Source of the DNA: Acidobacteriota bacterium
Lineage (GTDB): Bacteria > Acidobacteriota > Terriglobia > UBA7540
Length of the DNA: 27,790 nt
Reading direction: 5' to 3'
Assembly (NCBI GenBank): GCA_021789565.1
Contig: JAJYJL010000006.1
Span: forward strand, 1 to 27,790
The position numbers and the translations under genes were made by a program. This document shows, piece by piece, positions 16,640 through 24,859 of this stretch (position 1 is its first letter; each line of letters opens with the position of its first letter). The notes beneath the pieces are model-generated. The model saw only the letters and a program-made list of their open reading frames with translations. It made no database searches and was not told the origin of the DNA.

Positions 16640-17755
16640 TCACGCCGCCGCTTTCTGGCTGAGCCTTCCCGTCTCAATGATCGCAACCAGGTTATCAACA
16701 ATCGTTCTCAAAGTATGGGATTGATGATGGGCCGGAGCCCGCCGCCGCACCTTCTTCGGCACGACGATCTTTTCACGAACATCGGAGAGCTTTTCCAGGA
16801 GAACCAGGCGGCCGTTTTGCGCGAGGTAGCGGTCAACGGCGCCAATCTTTCCGCGGAACACACTGTAAACGGGCACTCCCAGTGCCGCCGCCTCCCGGTT
16901 CATCGTACCGCCGCCGCTGATGGCCAGGTCAGAACTCCAGAGCAGGTTCAGGCCGTCAACAGCGTGTTCGGGAATGATGATTCTGCGCCTGGCAAAAAGC
17001 TCAGGCCAGAGCGCTTTCGCGGCCTCTCCCTGCTTTTCATTTCGCGGCAGCAGGACTATCCTGGCGCCGTGGTCCTCCGCGAGAAAGTTTATGGCCGCGT
17101 GAAAAAGCTGGTCACTCTCAGGATTGTAGTAATGCGCCTCATCGGCGGGGGGACGGGCGGTAACCACAAAGTCGCCTTCCTCCAGCCCCAGCCGGGCCCG
17201 CAAGCCGGGATCAGGGGTGAACCCGGGGACATATACATCTTCTTTGATTCCCTGATATTTGAACACCCGATGCGGGTCAAGCTGAATCGCGGAATCCGGA
17301 ATTACCGCAGGAACCATCATCCAGTCAGGGCGAAACTTCCCGGTGCCCTTGGTAAACTCATAGTCCCAAAGGCACAACGAGGGGATTCCCAGAAGGGTCG
17401 ATGCAATCGTTAGAGCGCGTGACCCGTGGGCCACTGCAAGGCGCACATCTTCACCTCTCAGCAAGGAAGCCAGCCGCAGAGCGCGATAACAGGTGCCGGC
17501 AATCTTTGCCACTTTGTGCTTGCCGTAATGGCGCCCCACAAACGTGCAAGGCAGATTGTAAAGCTTGACTAAATCACAAACCTGAAAGCAATCCCGCGCC
17601 GTCAACACGACCGGATAGCCCAGCTCCTCGAGTTCTTTAATAATGGGCACGAAAAAAGGAACATGGGGCGAATTGTCCATGTCGATCCAAATTTTCATCT
17701 TTGTCTTGCCGTTACTTGCCAACTTGGGGACCGGTCGTCCTTCAGCATTCAACAT
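16640..17755 (-). CDS. DUF354 family protein (GT-B-like)
   Basis: A 371-residue cytoplasmic protein of the DUF354 family, related in fold to UDP-GlcNAc 2-epimerase and GT-B glycosyltransferases. The family opening IWIDMDNSPHVPFFVPIIKEL lies at residues 22-42. Later come LAVAHGSRALTIASTLLGIPS and, in the nucleotide-binding half, DLAISGGGTMNREAAALGVPVYSVF, where a Gly-rich loop and Glu mirror the donor-site loop of GT-B enzymes. Its reaction is not established. The start at 17755 has a near-ideal ribosome site (GGAGGG), so the 19 residues before the conserved Met are probably real, although an ATG at 17698 is possible. It sits between the sugar-nucleotide block and the glycosyltransferases. Confidence 0.88.
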   Translation of the reverse strand: MLNAEGRPVPKLASNGKTKMKIWIDMDNSPHVPFFVPIIKELEELGYPVVLTARDCFQVCDLVKLYNLPCTFVGRHYGKHKVAKIAGTCYRALRLASLLRGEDVRLAVAHGSRALTIASTLLGIPSLCLWDYEFTKGTGKFRPDWMMVPAVIPDSAIQLDPHRVFKYQGIKEDVYVPGFTPDPGLRARLGLEEGDFVVTARPPADEAHYYNPESDQLFHAAINFLAEDHGARIVLLPRNEKQGEAAKALWPELFARRRIIIPEHAVDGLNLLWSSDLAISGGGTMNREAAALGVPVYSVFRGKIGAVDRYLAQNGRLVLLEKLSDVREKIVVPKKVRRRAPAHHQSHTLRTIVDNLVAIIETGRLSQKAAA

Positions 17756-17902
17756 TGGGGATCCCTCCGATGACGATAGGTATCCAGTCTTGACCGCGAG
17801 AAAGCGGTTCTATCAACTCGCGGGGCGAAAGTGACTGAAGAGAAAGCACCACGAAGATGACTTCCTCAAATGCTGGCAGGGCGATTTCCAGCCCCCGTGG
17901 TT

Positions 17903-17928
17903 CGCACCGGGACCGGAGTCCCGGCGCG
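17903..17928 (-). repeat. Strong hairpin just after the aminotransferase gene
   Basis: CCGGGAC (17907-17913) and GTCCCGG (17918-17924) form a perfect 7-bp stem with a 4-base loop; after one mismatch, CGC and GCG add three more pairs. It starts about 10 bases after the aminotransferase stop. There is no T-run behind it on the minus strand, so it is more likely a 3'-end protection, processing or Rho-related structure than a classical terminator. Confidence 0.55.
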
Positions 17929-17938
17929 GAAAACACGG

Positions 17939-19159
17939 TTAAGCGGCGGCTTCTCTCGCTTCGCCGCCGGACAGCTTATTGGCGAATTGCTCCAGCCGGG
18001 CGGCCACAAGCCGCTGCTGCTCGTTGGTGATCCCTGGGAACATCGGGAGCGAGACGATCTCTTCAGCCGCTTTTTCGGCCACCGGAAAGTCCCCGGCTTT
18101 ATAACCCAGATGGCTGTAGGCCTTTTGAAGGTGCAAAGGAATGGGGTAGTGAATTCCGCTCCCGATGCCTGCTTCAGATAGAAATTCCATGGCCTCGCTA
18201 CGGCCCTCGATCCGGACAACAAACAGATGGTAAATGGCGTGGGCCCACTCCGGTTCGTGGGGCAATTGGACAGGCTGCCCTGCCAGCAATTGGCGGTAAC
18301 GGGCCGCAGCCCCGCGCCGTTTCTCGTTCCACTCGGCAAGAGACCTGAGCTTGACCCGCAGAATTCCTGCCTGAATGGCGTCCAGCCGGCCGTTGTAGCC
18401 TTCAACGTCGTGATAGTACTTTCTGGGCTGGCCGTGGTCACGCAGCATGCGGACCTTCCGCGCCACTTCGGGATCATTCGTGGTGACGGCGCCGCCCTCG
18501 CCGCAGGCGCCCAGGTTCTTCCCCGGGTAGAAACTGAATGCCGCGGCAAGTCCCATGGAGCCCGCCATTCTCCACTTCTTCATTTTTCTTGAAAAGTATT
18601 GCGCGCCGTGCGCCTGGCAGGCGTCTTCAATCACCACCAGATGGTAACGTTCCGCCAGCGCCAGGATCGGATCCATGTCCACGGGCTGGCCGTAAAGATG
18701 GACCGGGACGATGGCCTTCACCACATGGCCGGTCGCAAGGTCAAGCAGGCGTCCGCTGGCGCCGTCCACAACGCACTGGTTGGCCAGATAGTCTTCCAGC
18801 CGGCCGGCGTCCATGTTGTAGGTCCGGGAGTCCACGTCCACAAACCGGGGCACCGCTCCTGCCTGTGAAATCGCTTCCGTGGTGGCGATAAAGGTGCTGG
18901 GGACGGTGACCACGGCATCGCCGGAACCCACGCCCGCAGCGATCAGAGCAAACCTCAGCGCATCGGTGCCGCTGTTGACGCCGACGCTATGGTCAACGTC
19001 GCAGAATTCAGCAAATTCGTTTTCAAACTGCTCCACTTCAGGACCGCCCACAAATCCGGCCGTCCTCACGGCCCGCCTGAAAACCGCCACCAGATCTTCT
19101 TCAATCCCGGCGTGCAATCCGGTCAAATCAAGAAACGGTACTTTATAGACTGTGCCCAT
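17939..19159 (-). CDS. DegT/DnrJ/EryC1 sugar aminotransferase (WbpE/WlbC-like)
   Basis: A 406-residue PLP-dependent aminotransferase that puts an amino group on a keto-sugar nucleotide, usually from glutamate. The PLP lysine is Lys214 in [19 protein letters not shown]; the ring-binding Asp179 is in [13 protein letters not shown]; the GTDAL motif at 64-68 is normal. The C-terminal [14 protein letters not shown] block is typical. Following the Gfo/Idh dehydrogenase and the hexapeptide acetyltransferase genes, it should aminate C3 of a UDP-3-keto-GlcNAc uronate, as WbpE does. The start overlaps the acetyltransferase gene by 17 bases, and GGGAGG lies just upstream. The aminotransferase call is secure; the 3-position is inferred from context. 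Confidence 0.94.
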   Translation of the reverse strand: MGTVYKVPFLDLTGLHAGIEEDLVAVFRRAVRTAGFVGGPEVEQFENEFAEFCDVDHSVGVNSGTDALRFALIAAGVGSGDAVVTVPSTFIATTEAISQAGAVPRFVDVDSRTYNMDAGRLEDYLANQCVVDGASGRLLDLATGHVVKAIVPVHLYGQPVDMDPILALAERYHLVVIEDACQAHGAQYFSRKMKKWRMAGSMGLAAAFSFYPGKNLGACGEGGAVTTNDPEVARKVRMLRDHGQPRKYYHDVEGYNGRLDAIQAGILRVKLRSLAEWNEKRRGAAARYRQLLAGQPVQLPHEPEWAHAIYHLFVVRIEGRSEAMEFLSEAGIGSGIHYPIPLHLQKAYSHLGYKAGDFPVAEKAAEEIVSLPMFPGITNEQQRLVAARLEQFANKLSGGEAREAAA

Positions 19160-19646
19160 TATTTCCTCCCATGGCTATCGATCTCAAAAACCTTGCGGGA
19201 CTGCCCACCACAATCACGTTGGCGGCAACATCCTTCGTCACAACAGCCCCGGCCCCAACGATGGCGTTTTCACCAATGGTCACGTTGGCAAGAATGGTTG
19301 AACCCGAGCCGATGGAAGCTCCCTTCTTGACCAGCGTCCGCTCAACCTTCCAGTCTTTTTCTGTCTGCAGCGTCCCATCCGGATTTGCCGCCCGCGGGTA
19401 ACTGTCGTTGATGAAGGTTACTCCGTGCCCGACAAACACGTTGTCTTCAATCGTGACGCCTTCACAAATAAAGGTGTGGCTCGAAATCTTGCAGCGTTTC
19501 CCGATTCTGGCGTTCTTCTGGACTTCGACAAAGGCCCCGATCTTGGTTTCGTCGCCGATTTCGCAGCCATAAAGATTGACAAATTTGGAAAGCTTGACGC
19601 CCGCTCCGAGCCTGACATCAGGGGAGACACAGACGAATTCGCTCAT
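19143..19646 (-). CDS. Hexapeptide-repeat acetyltransferase (WbpD/WlbB-like)
   Basis: A 167-residue left-handed beta-helix acyltransferase. The [LIV]-G-x4 hexapeptide pattern runs through most of it (for example [51 protein letters not shown]), with the loop [13 protein letters not shown] carrying the likely catalytic Asn/Asp region. The overall sequence and length match the WbpD/WlbB group, which acetylates the 3-amino group of UDP-2-acetamido-3-amino-2,3-dideoxyglucuronate. Its start ATGA overlaps the stop of the dehydrogenase gene by four bases, and its 3' end overlaps the aminotransferase start, so the three genes are clearly one translational unit. Confidence 0.93.
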   Translation of the reverse strand: MSEFVCVSPDVRLGAGVKLSKFVNLYGCEIGDETKIGAFVEVQKNARIGKRCKISSHTFICEGVTIEDNVFVGHGVTFINDSYPRAANPDGTLQTEKDWKVERTLVKKGASIGSGSTILANVTIGENAIVGAGAVVTKDVAANVIVVGSPARFLRSIAMGGNNGHSL

Positions 19647-20644
19647 AGGTAAACAGCCTTTCCTTTTTCTTTCAGCGACTTCTCCGCCGCCTCCAGCATC
19701 CTGACAACCCGCAGACCCGCCTCTCCGCCATTGAAAGGAGTTTCACCGCTCTCGATGCAGTGGACGAAGTAGGCCAGTTCGGTCCGAAGGGCCTCGCATT
19801 GCTCCAACTTGGGCGCCCACATGTCGCCCGAGCGGTAGCTGACGAGCAGGTTATAAACCCCCTCGTGATTTCTCATCTCAACGCCCTTGTCGTAAACCTT
19901 GATCTTCTCGTCCGCCTCCAGATCGTTCCAGACCAGCATCCTTTTCTCACCACCGATCAGGGTGGTCCGGACCTTGACGGGAGAAAGCCAGTTCACATTT
20001 ACGTGCGCGATCACATTTCCGGGGAAATAGATCGTAATAAAGGCCACGTCTTCGAGCCCGTTGAGATGGTGTTCGCCCGTGGCGATGATAGCCTCAGGGT
20101 CTTTCTGGATCAGGTGGTCAAGAATAGAGAGATCATGCGGGGCCAGGTCCCAGATGACATTGACGTCGTGCTGGAAAAGACCCAGGTTGACCCTCATCGA
20201 GTCGTAGTAGTAGAGAGGTCCCAGGGTCCCTTCGTCCACTAACTGACGGATTTTTCGGACCGCGCCCGTAAAGAGGAACGTATGGTCCACCATGATCTTC
20301 AGGTTCTTTTTCCGGGCGATCTCGATGAGCTCCTCGGCTTCTGCGCTCGTGCGCGTAAAAGGCTTTTCCACAAAGACGTGTTTCCCATTCTCGAGGCCCG
20401 CCTTGGCCAGTTCATAATGTGTCCAAACCGGCGAAACCACTGCAACGGCGTCAATATCAGGCGAAGAAAAGATATCTTGAGGATCGCTGAGCAGCCGCGT
20501 GCCGTGATTCACCGACTCCGCACGCCGCAACGCTGCAGGATTCTTGTCGCAAATGCCCACAACCCGTGCGCCAGCCAGGGTCTGTAAATTCCTGACGATA
20601 TTAGGCCCCCAATAGCCGTAACCAATCACTCCAACTCCAACCAT
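19643..20644 (-). CDS. Gfo/Idh/MocA oxidoreductase (WbpB/WlbA-like sugar-nucleotide 3-dehydrogenase)
   Basis: A 333-residue NAD(P)-dependent oxidoreductase. The Rossmann nucleotide motif is VGVGVIGYGYWGPNIVRN at the very N-terminus; the family EKP motif is present in HVFVEKPFTRTSAEAEEL; DLAPHDLSILDHLI holds the active-site Asp-His-Asp group. WbpB and WlbA oxidise C3 of UDP-GlcNAc uronate, making the 3-keto sugar used by the aminotransferase two genes on. I chose ATG 20644: it begins the Rossmann motif and has GGGGGTG six bases upstream. The frame open from 20737 adds an Arg-rich unconserved lead. Its stop overlaps the acetyltransferase start (ATGA). Confidence 0.93.
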   Translation of the reverse strand: MVGVGVIGYGYWGPNIVRNLQTLAGARVVGICDKNPAALRRAESVNHGTRLLSDPQDIFSSPDIDAVAVVSPVWTHYELAKAGLENGKHVFVEKPFTRTSAEAEELIEIARKKNLKIMVDHTFLFTGAVRKIRQLVDEGTLGPLYYYDSMRVNLGLFQHDVNVIWDLAPHDLSILDHLIQKDPEAIIATGEHHLNGLEDVAFITIYFPGNVIAHVNVNWLSPVKVRTTLIGGEKRMLVWNDLEADEKIKVYDKGVEMRNHEGVYNLLVSYRSGDMWAPKLEQCEALRTELAYFVHCIESGETPFNGGEAGLRVVRMLEAAEKSLKEKGKAVYL

Positions 20645-20660
20645 GTTGCACCCCCGTTTT

Positions 20661-20693
20661 GTCCGGAGCGGCCGGACCCTGGGAAGCCCCCAG
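20661..20693. repeat. Two adjacent hairpins in the leader of the dehydrogenase gene
   Basis: GTCCGG (20661-20666) and CCGGAC (20672-20677) form a 6-bp stem with a 5-base loop; CTGGG (20679-20683) and CCCAG (20689-20693) form a 5-bp stem beside it. They lie 16-50 bases before the ATG. They may be leader RNA structures at the head of the sugar-nucleotide block. Confidence 0.45.
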
Positions 20694-20790
20694 CGAGTCA
20701 TTTGCCGATCTGCCCGGACTGTCCGCCTTCCTGCCACACTGGTCTCGCACCCTCAGGCGCAAACCTGCGGGAAGCATGAGATATGCAAGC

Positions 20791-20808
20791 TTGAACTGTT
20801 GAGTTCAA
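20791..20808. repeat. Palindromic hairpin after the sugar-transferase gene
   Basis: TTGAACT and AGTTCAA form a perfect 7-bp stem with a GTTG loop, 26 bases after the sugar-transferase stop. It lacks a T-run. It could be an operator-like palindrome or a transcript-end hairpin. Confidence 0.45.
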
Positions 20809-20833
20809 TTTGCCGGGCAGGTAAGATTTGCCT

Positions 20834-21976
20834 TCAATAGGCTCCGTCGCCCGAAATCATGGCAAGCGGTGTTTCAAACAAAATCTTGAGGTCGAGCCAT
20901 ATCGACCATGATCGCGCGTATTGCAGATCAAGCCGAACCATGTCATTGAACGTCGTGCGGCTGCGCCCCTTGACTTGCCACAAACCCGTCAAGCCGGGTT
21001 TGACTTCAAGGATCCGCCGCCTGTGCCAGATGTCGTAGTATTCGACTTCATAGGGAATGGGAGGGCGCGGCCCCACCAATGACATTTCACCCATCAGGAC
21101 GTTCCAGAACTGCGGCAATTCATCCAGGCTGGTCTTGCGCAGGAATTTGCCGATCCGCGTAATGCGCGGATCCTCCTTGATCTTGTAGACAGGGGCCGGC
21201 TCCGCTGAATTCATTTCGCCGGCAATAAACCGCTGAATAAATTCTTTGTGTACAGACCCGTCATTGGAGTGACGCATGGTCCGGAATTTTAAGAAAGTAA
21301 AAGGCACGCCGCGATAACCCACCCGTGACTGCCGGAAGAGGATTGAGCCATCTGATGTCACCTTGATCAGCAGCGCAATGACCGCCATCAGGGGTGAAAG
21401 CAAGCACAGGGCCGTCGCGCTTCCGATGATATCGAGCCCCCTTTTTACAGTGCGATGCAGCTTCCTGCCCGATTCTTTCTCCCTCAAATCACGGTAGAGG
21501 GCTGACCAGTTCTCCCAGTTGGAGGCGTTGTCCGGCTGCAGGTACATCCGGATGTCGATCTGGTTGATATCGTCCGCTTTGAGGCGTTTGGAGAGGGCGG
21601 AAATTACTTTCTCGCGGATGATGTCGCTTACGGATATCGGGCCTTCCTGCCTGACTTCAACAAAGATGACGCCCAGGACGGCTTCCTGCAAGTACCAGCC
21701 ACGGATATCCGAATCCCTCGAGGCGGAGCACACGGATGCCCAGACGTTTTCAATTATCCTTCCCGTGTTGCCGTTTACCTTGGCCTGTCGGAGGTCAAGG
21801 AGCATCAGCAGAAAGGGCTTTTTCGACCTCTCTGCCCTTCTCCGTTCCAGGCAGAGAAGTTCCCCAAACTGTTTTTCGCCGGAGATGGGGTTTTCGGCAT
21901 CAACCGGACCCGCCTGCGGCAATGACGACGCCAGCGTCCCCAGATTCCGTTGATTGCGCATTACACGAAGTGGCAT
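20834..21976 (-). CDS. Initiating polyprenyl-phosphate sugar-1-phosphate transferase with degenerate GGDEF-like N-terminal domain
   Basis: A 380-residue protein from the preferred start. The C-terminal catalytic domain (about 177-380) is a bacterial sugar transferase (WcaJ/PglC type): membrane segment [20 protein letters not shown], then [17 protein letters not shown], the Asp-Glu pair in [25 protein letters not shown] and [15 protein letters not shown]. It loads a sugar-1-phosphate onto undecaprenyl phosphate, starting the repeat unit. In place of the usual four-helix N-terminal part, residues 35-148 look soluble and resemble a degenerate GGDEF domain ([20 protein letters not shown], then RDSDIRGWY and LGVIFVEV). 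ATG 21976 has AGGTGA five bases upstream; ATG 22144 (GGAG at ten bases) and 22222 are in frame and could extend it. Confidence 0.88.
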   Translation of the reverse strand: MPLRVMRNQRNLGTLASSLPQAGPVDAENPISGEKQFGELLCLERRRAERSKKPFLLMLLDLRQAKVNGNTGRIIENVWASVCSASRDSDIRGWYLQEAVLGVIFVEVRQEGPISVSDIIREKVISALSKRLKADDINQIDIRMYLQPDNASNWENWSALYRDLREKESGRKLHRTVKRGLDIIGSATALCLLSPLMAVIALLIKVTSDGSILFRQSRVGYRGVPFTFLKFRTMRHSNDGSVHKEFIQRFIAGEMNSAEPAPVYKIKEDPRITRIGKFLRKTSLDELPQFWNVLMGEMSLVGPRPPIPYEVEYYDIWHRRRILEVKPGLTGLWQVKGRSRTTFNDMVRLDLQYARSWSIWLDLKILFETPLAMISGDGAY

Positions 21977-22144
21977 AAGTTTCACCTGGCTATCAGAGCG
22001 TTGGAAATCACATGAAGCAAAAGCCAGCCCCCCGGCGCTTCCCCCACCCAAGGCGGCGTTCTGGACGCTTGCGGGCGTTGAAAGACCTGCTTCTTTTTGC
22101 CCGTCTCTCCGGCTATTCTGGAATCCAAATATCGGTTCTGACAT

Positions 22145-22363
22145 CGGTGTATAGCTCCGCCCTCTGAGCCACACCGTCTGTGTCCCCCAAAAAACAACCC
22201 TGGAATCATCCTCCGGCTTCACTCAACCGGAACCTTGCCGGAATCCTTCCACCCCTGATTGCGGTCAGGCCTTAACAGCTCTCTCTCCGCAACCGGATGC
22301 AACCTCACTGGGCCGGATTTCCCATGCATTCCCATGTCCGGGCTGCAGATTGCGCAAAATCCT
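22145..22363 (-). other. Leader region between the autokinase and sugar-transferase genes
   Basis: With the sugar-transferase start at 21976, the gap spans 21977-22363 (387 bases). It stays open in the sugar-transferase frame as far as 22222, so part of it may be coding. On the minus strand I see small inverted repeats (TCCGG with CCGGA near 22206-22228; CCTGA with TCAGG near 22253-22268) and a T6 run near 22190. No -24/-12 promoter, no good sigma-70 promoter and no clear terminator is visible. It separates the export block from the biosynthesis genes and is the best place in the window for a leader or regulatory element. Confidence 0.3.
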
Positions 22364-24820
22364 TTACCCTGCGATCCGTTTCTCGTACGGAGTACGGCCG
22401 GATTCTTCATCGCCCTCTGTACTGGTGCGGGTGTTGCTGTATCCGTATGTGTCGTAGCCGTAGTAGTCCTCCATGGCCCGCACATCCATGCGGTTCAGAA
22501 CCACCCCGACCACATTGTTCAGTTGCTTCCGCGCCCTGATGACATAGTCCCGAGGCGCCATCCCACTTCGGACCACCATGAGGCTGCCGTCAACCAGCCC
22601 GGCCAGGACGCGCGCGTCCATCAGATTGGGCATGAGCGCCGGAGAATCAATGATGAGATAGTCGTATTCTTCAAGCATCTGGCTGATCAGAATCCTCATT
22701 CGCGTGGAGGACAACAGGGCAATCGGGTTCATGGCCGAGCGCCCGGCAGGCAAAGTGTCAAGCCCCGGCGAGAGACCGGGCAATACACAGGGAGCCCAAT
22801 CGCTCAATCCCGACAAGTAACCTGACAGCCCGCGAATGTTCCGGAAACCCAGCGCCCGATGAACAGAAGGACGCCGAAGGTCAGCGTCAACCAGGATGAC
22901 GCGGCTCCCCTGCTGCGCCAGGGCGATAGCGAGGTTTACCGACACCGTGGTTTTACCCTCGCCCGGCTGGGAACTGGTGACCACAATGCTCCGGAGCACT
23001 TTTTTCCGGCCGACAGCTTCCAGCATCACTGAACTTCCCAGCGTCCGGAAAGCCTCTACCAGCGGCGAGTATTTCTGCTGGACCTGTTTGTCAATTCGGT
23101 ACCAGGGAGACTCAGCCTTTGTCATCTGCGATGTATCGAGGATATCGGGAAGCATCAAGCCGTGGCCATTGTTGCCATGATTGCCGTCCACCACCAGTTC
23201 AGAGAGAGACTCGACGGCAGGAATCATCGCCAGGGCAGGCAGACCCAGGAAGCGGTCAACCTCCTCGACGGTTTTCAATGTGGTGTCAAAGTGCGCCTGC
23301 AGGAAAGCAATTCCAATCCCCAGCCCCAGGCCGAGAATCAGCCCCAGAGCCAGGTTGAGCACGATCTTGGGCTTGACGGGCAGAAATTCCGGCACAGCCC
23401 GGTCGATGACGTTGACGTTGTTCGCCTTGATCCGGGCCACCAGACTGGCCTCCTTGACCTTTTGCAGAATGCTCTCATAAAGCTGGTTGTTGGAATCCGC
23501 GTTCTGCTTCAATATGTTGTATTGAGTGGACTTCTCAGCAACCTGGTTTGCCGCATACTTCTGGTTCTGGAATGCCTGCGCCAGAAGCGCTTCGCGCCGA
23601 ACAGCCGCCAGATAATCATTGGTGATACTCGCGGCGGCACGCCGGCGCTCACGAGCCAGGGTCTGCTCCGCCGCTTCGAGCTGGTTCTTCACCTCTTTAA
23701 CCTTGGGATAGCTGTCATTGAACGTGGAAGCCAGCTGCGCATATTGGGTCTTGAGGTCCGCAACCTTTTCCGTCAGGGATTGCAGAAGCTTGTCCTGGAA
23801 AACGCCAGGTAGCGAACCATAGTTTCCCTTCTGGATCAGGTTGTAGACCGCCTGTTTCTGGTACCGGTCTGCCTGGGCCATAGTCAATTGATCCTGGATC
23901 TGCTGGAGGCGCGCACTGACAACGTTTTGCGAGGCGCCCGTGTTGGTTTCCAGGTATAGCAGCCCATTCGTGCGCGCATACCGCGTCATATTTTGCTCTG
24001 ACTTTTCCAATTCGTTCCGCGCTTCGTCGACTTGCTCGGCAAGCATTTTTGTAAATTTCTCGGTGGCCTTTTCGTGCAACTGCAGGTAGTGCGAAACCAC
24101 TGCATTGACAACGCGAGCGGACAGCTGGGGGTCACTGCTTTCATAGCTGATGTTAACCAGCCGGCTGCTCCCTACCCGGGAGACCTTGAGCAAAGATTCA
24201 AAACGGTCCACCAGTTGCTGGTAAGCCTTGGGATCCATCCCGGATTCGATGGAGAGATCCGCACCGGAACCCGAGTCCGCCGTCCCCGCCTTGGCCTGCA
24301 TGGGAGAATTCCCGGCCGGATCAGAAGAAGCATCGGGATCAGACCCCGTATACCAGTGGACGAAGGCATGCCATAGGCCCGCAAAAATTCCTGTCGAAGA
24401 ACTCTCGTCCCCTTTTTTCGCCAGGATGACCTCGTCAATCACCTGGCGGGCCAGTGTATCGCTCTGAAGGATTCCGATCTCTGTCTCCACTTCTGTCACC
24501 ACAACGTTATTCGGAGCCGCGCTCCTGCTCTGCAACTGCTGCAAACTCTCGATGTCCGGCGTCGCCTCTTTGATCTCAATCGTTGCCTGAGAGCGATAAA
24601 CCGGCGTCATGCAAAGAGAGACAACCAGAGCTGCCAGCATGACGGCTGCCCCACAAATCAGGACAGTGCGGTAATGATCGCGCAGCACCCGCAGGAAGTA
24701 ATGCAGGTCGACGTCCCCATCAGGATTCGGAGAGCTCGAGTTCACGGCCGTCGCGGAAAGCTTTCGGACCCTCGACAGCACTCCGCCCTTGTAGAGTTCA
24801 ATTTTGTTTTCTAAGCTCAT
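22364..24820 (-). CDS. Wzc-like polysaccharide co-polymerase and tyrosine autokinase
   Basis: An 818-residue inner-membrane protein. Residues 38-80 hold the Wzz-type start and first membrane helix; a long periplasmic coiled-coil region follows (about 230-480, rich in Glu, Gln and Lys); the second helix is IVLNLALGLILGLGLGIGIAFL. The cytoplasmic BY-kinase domain has Walker A PGEGKTT (620-625), Walker A' VILVDADLRRP (641-651) and Walker B YLIIDSP (721-727). The C-terminal tail carries a Tyr cluster (DYYGYDTYGYS, 785-795) for autophosphorylation. It should set chain length and gate export with the Wza-like protein encoded 39 bases upstream. The start has GGAG nine bases before ATG. A low-complexity Ser/Asp/Gly insert near 150-185 is unusual. 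Confidence 0.95.
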   Translation of the reverse strand: MSLENKIELYKGGVLSRVRKLSATAVNSSSPNPDGDVDLHYFLRVLRDHYRTVLICGAAVMLAALVVSLCMTPVYRSQATIEIKEATPDIESLQQLQSRSAAPNNVVVTEVETEIGILQSDTLARQVIDEVILAKKGDESSSTGIFAGLWHAFVHWYTGSDPDASSDPAGNSPMQAKAGTADSGSGADLSIESGMDPKAYQQLVDRFESLLKVSRVGSSRLVNISYESSDPQLSARVVNAVVSHYLQLHEKATEKFTKMLAEQVDEARNELEKSEQNMTRYARTNGLLYLETNTGASQNVVSARLQQIQDQLTMAQADRYQKQAVYNLIQKGNYGSLPGVFQDKLLQSLTEKVADLKTQYAQLASTFNDSYPKVKEVKNQLEAAEQTLARERRRAAASITNDYLAAVRREALLAQAFQNQKYAANQVAEKSTQYNILKQNADSNNQLYESILQKVKEASLVARIKANNVNVIDRAVPEFLPVKPKIVLNLALGLILGLGLGIGIAFLQAHFDTTLKTVEEVDRFLGLPALAMIPAVESLSELVVDGNHGNNGHGLMLPDILDTSQMTKAESPWYRIDKQVQQKYSPLVEAFRTLGSSVMLEAVGRKKVLRSIVVTSSQPGEGKTTVSVNLAIALAQQGSRVILVDADLRRPSVHRALGFRNIRGLSGYLSGLSDWAPCVLPGLSPGLDTLPAGRSAMNPIALLSSTRMRILISQMLEEYDYLIIDSPALMPNLMDARVLAGLVDGSLMVVRSGMAPRDYVIRARKQLNNVVGVVLNRMDVRAMEDYYGYDTYGYSNTRTSTEGDEESGRTPYEKRIAG

Positions 24821-24859
24821 TTCAAAGTCTCCAACGGTTACGGAATGTCTTCATGCCGG

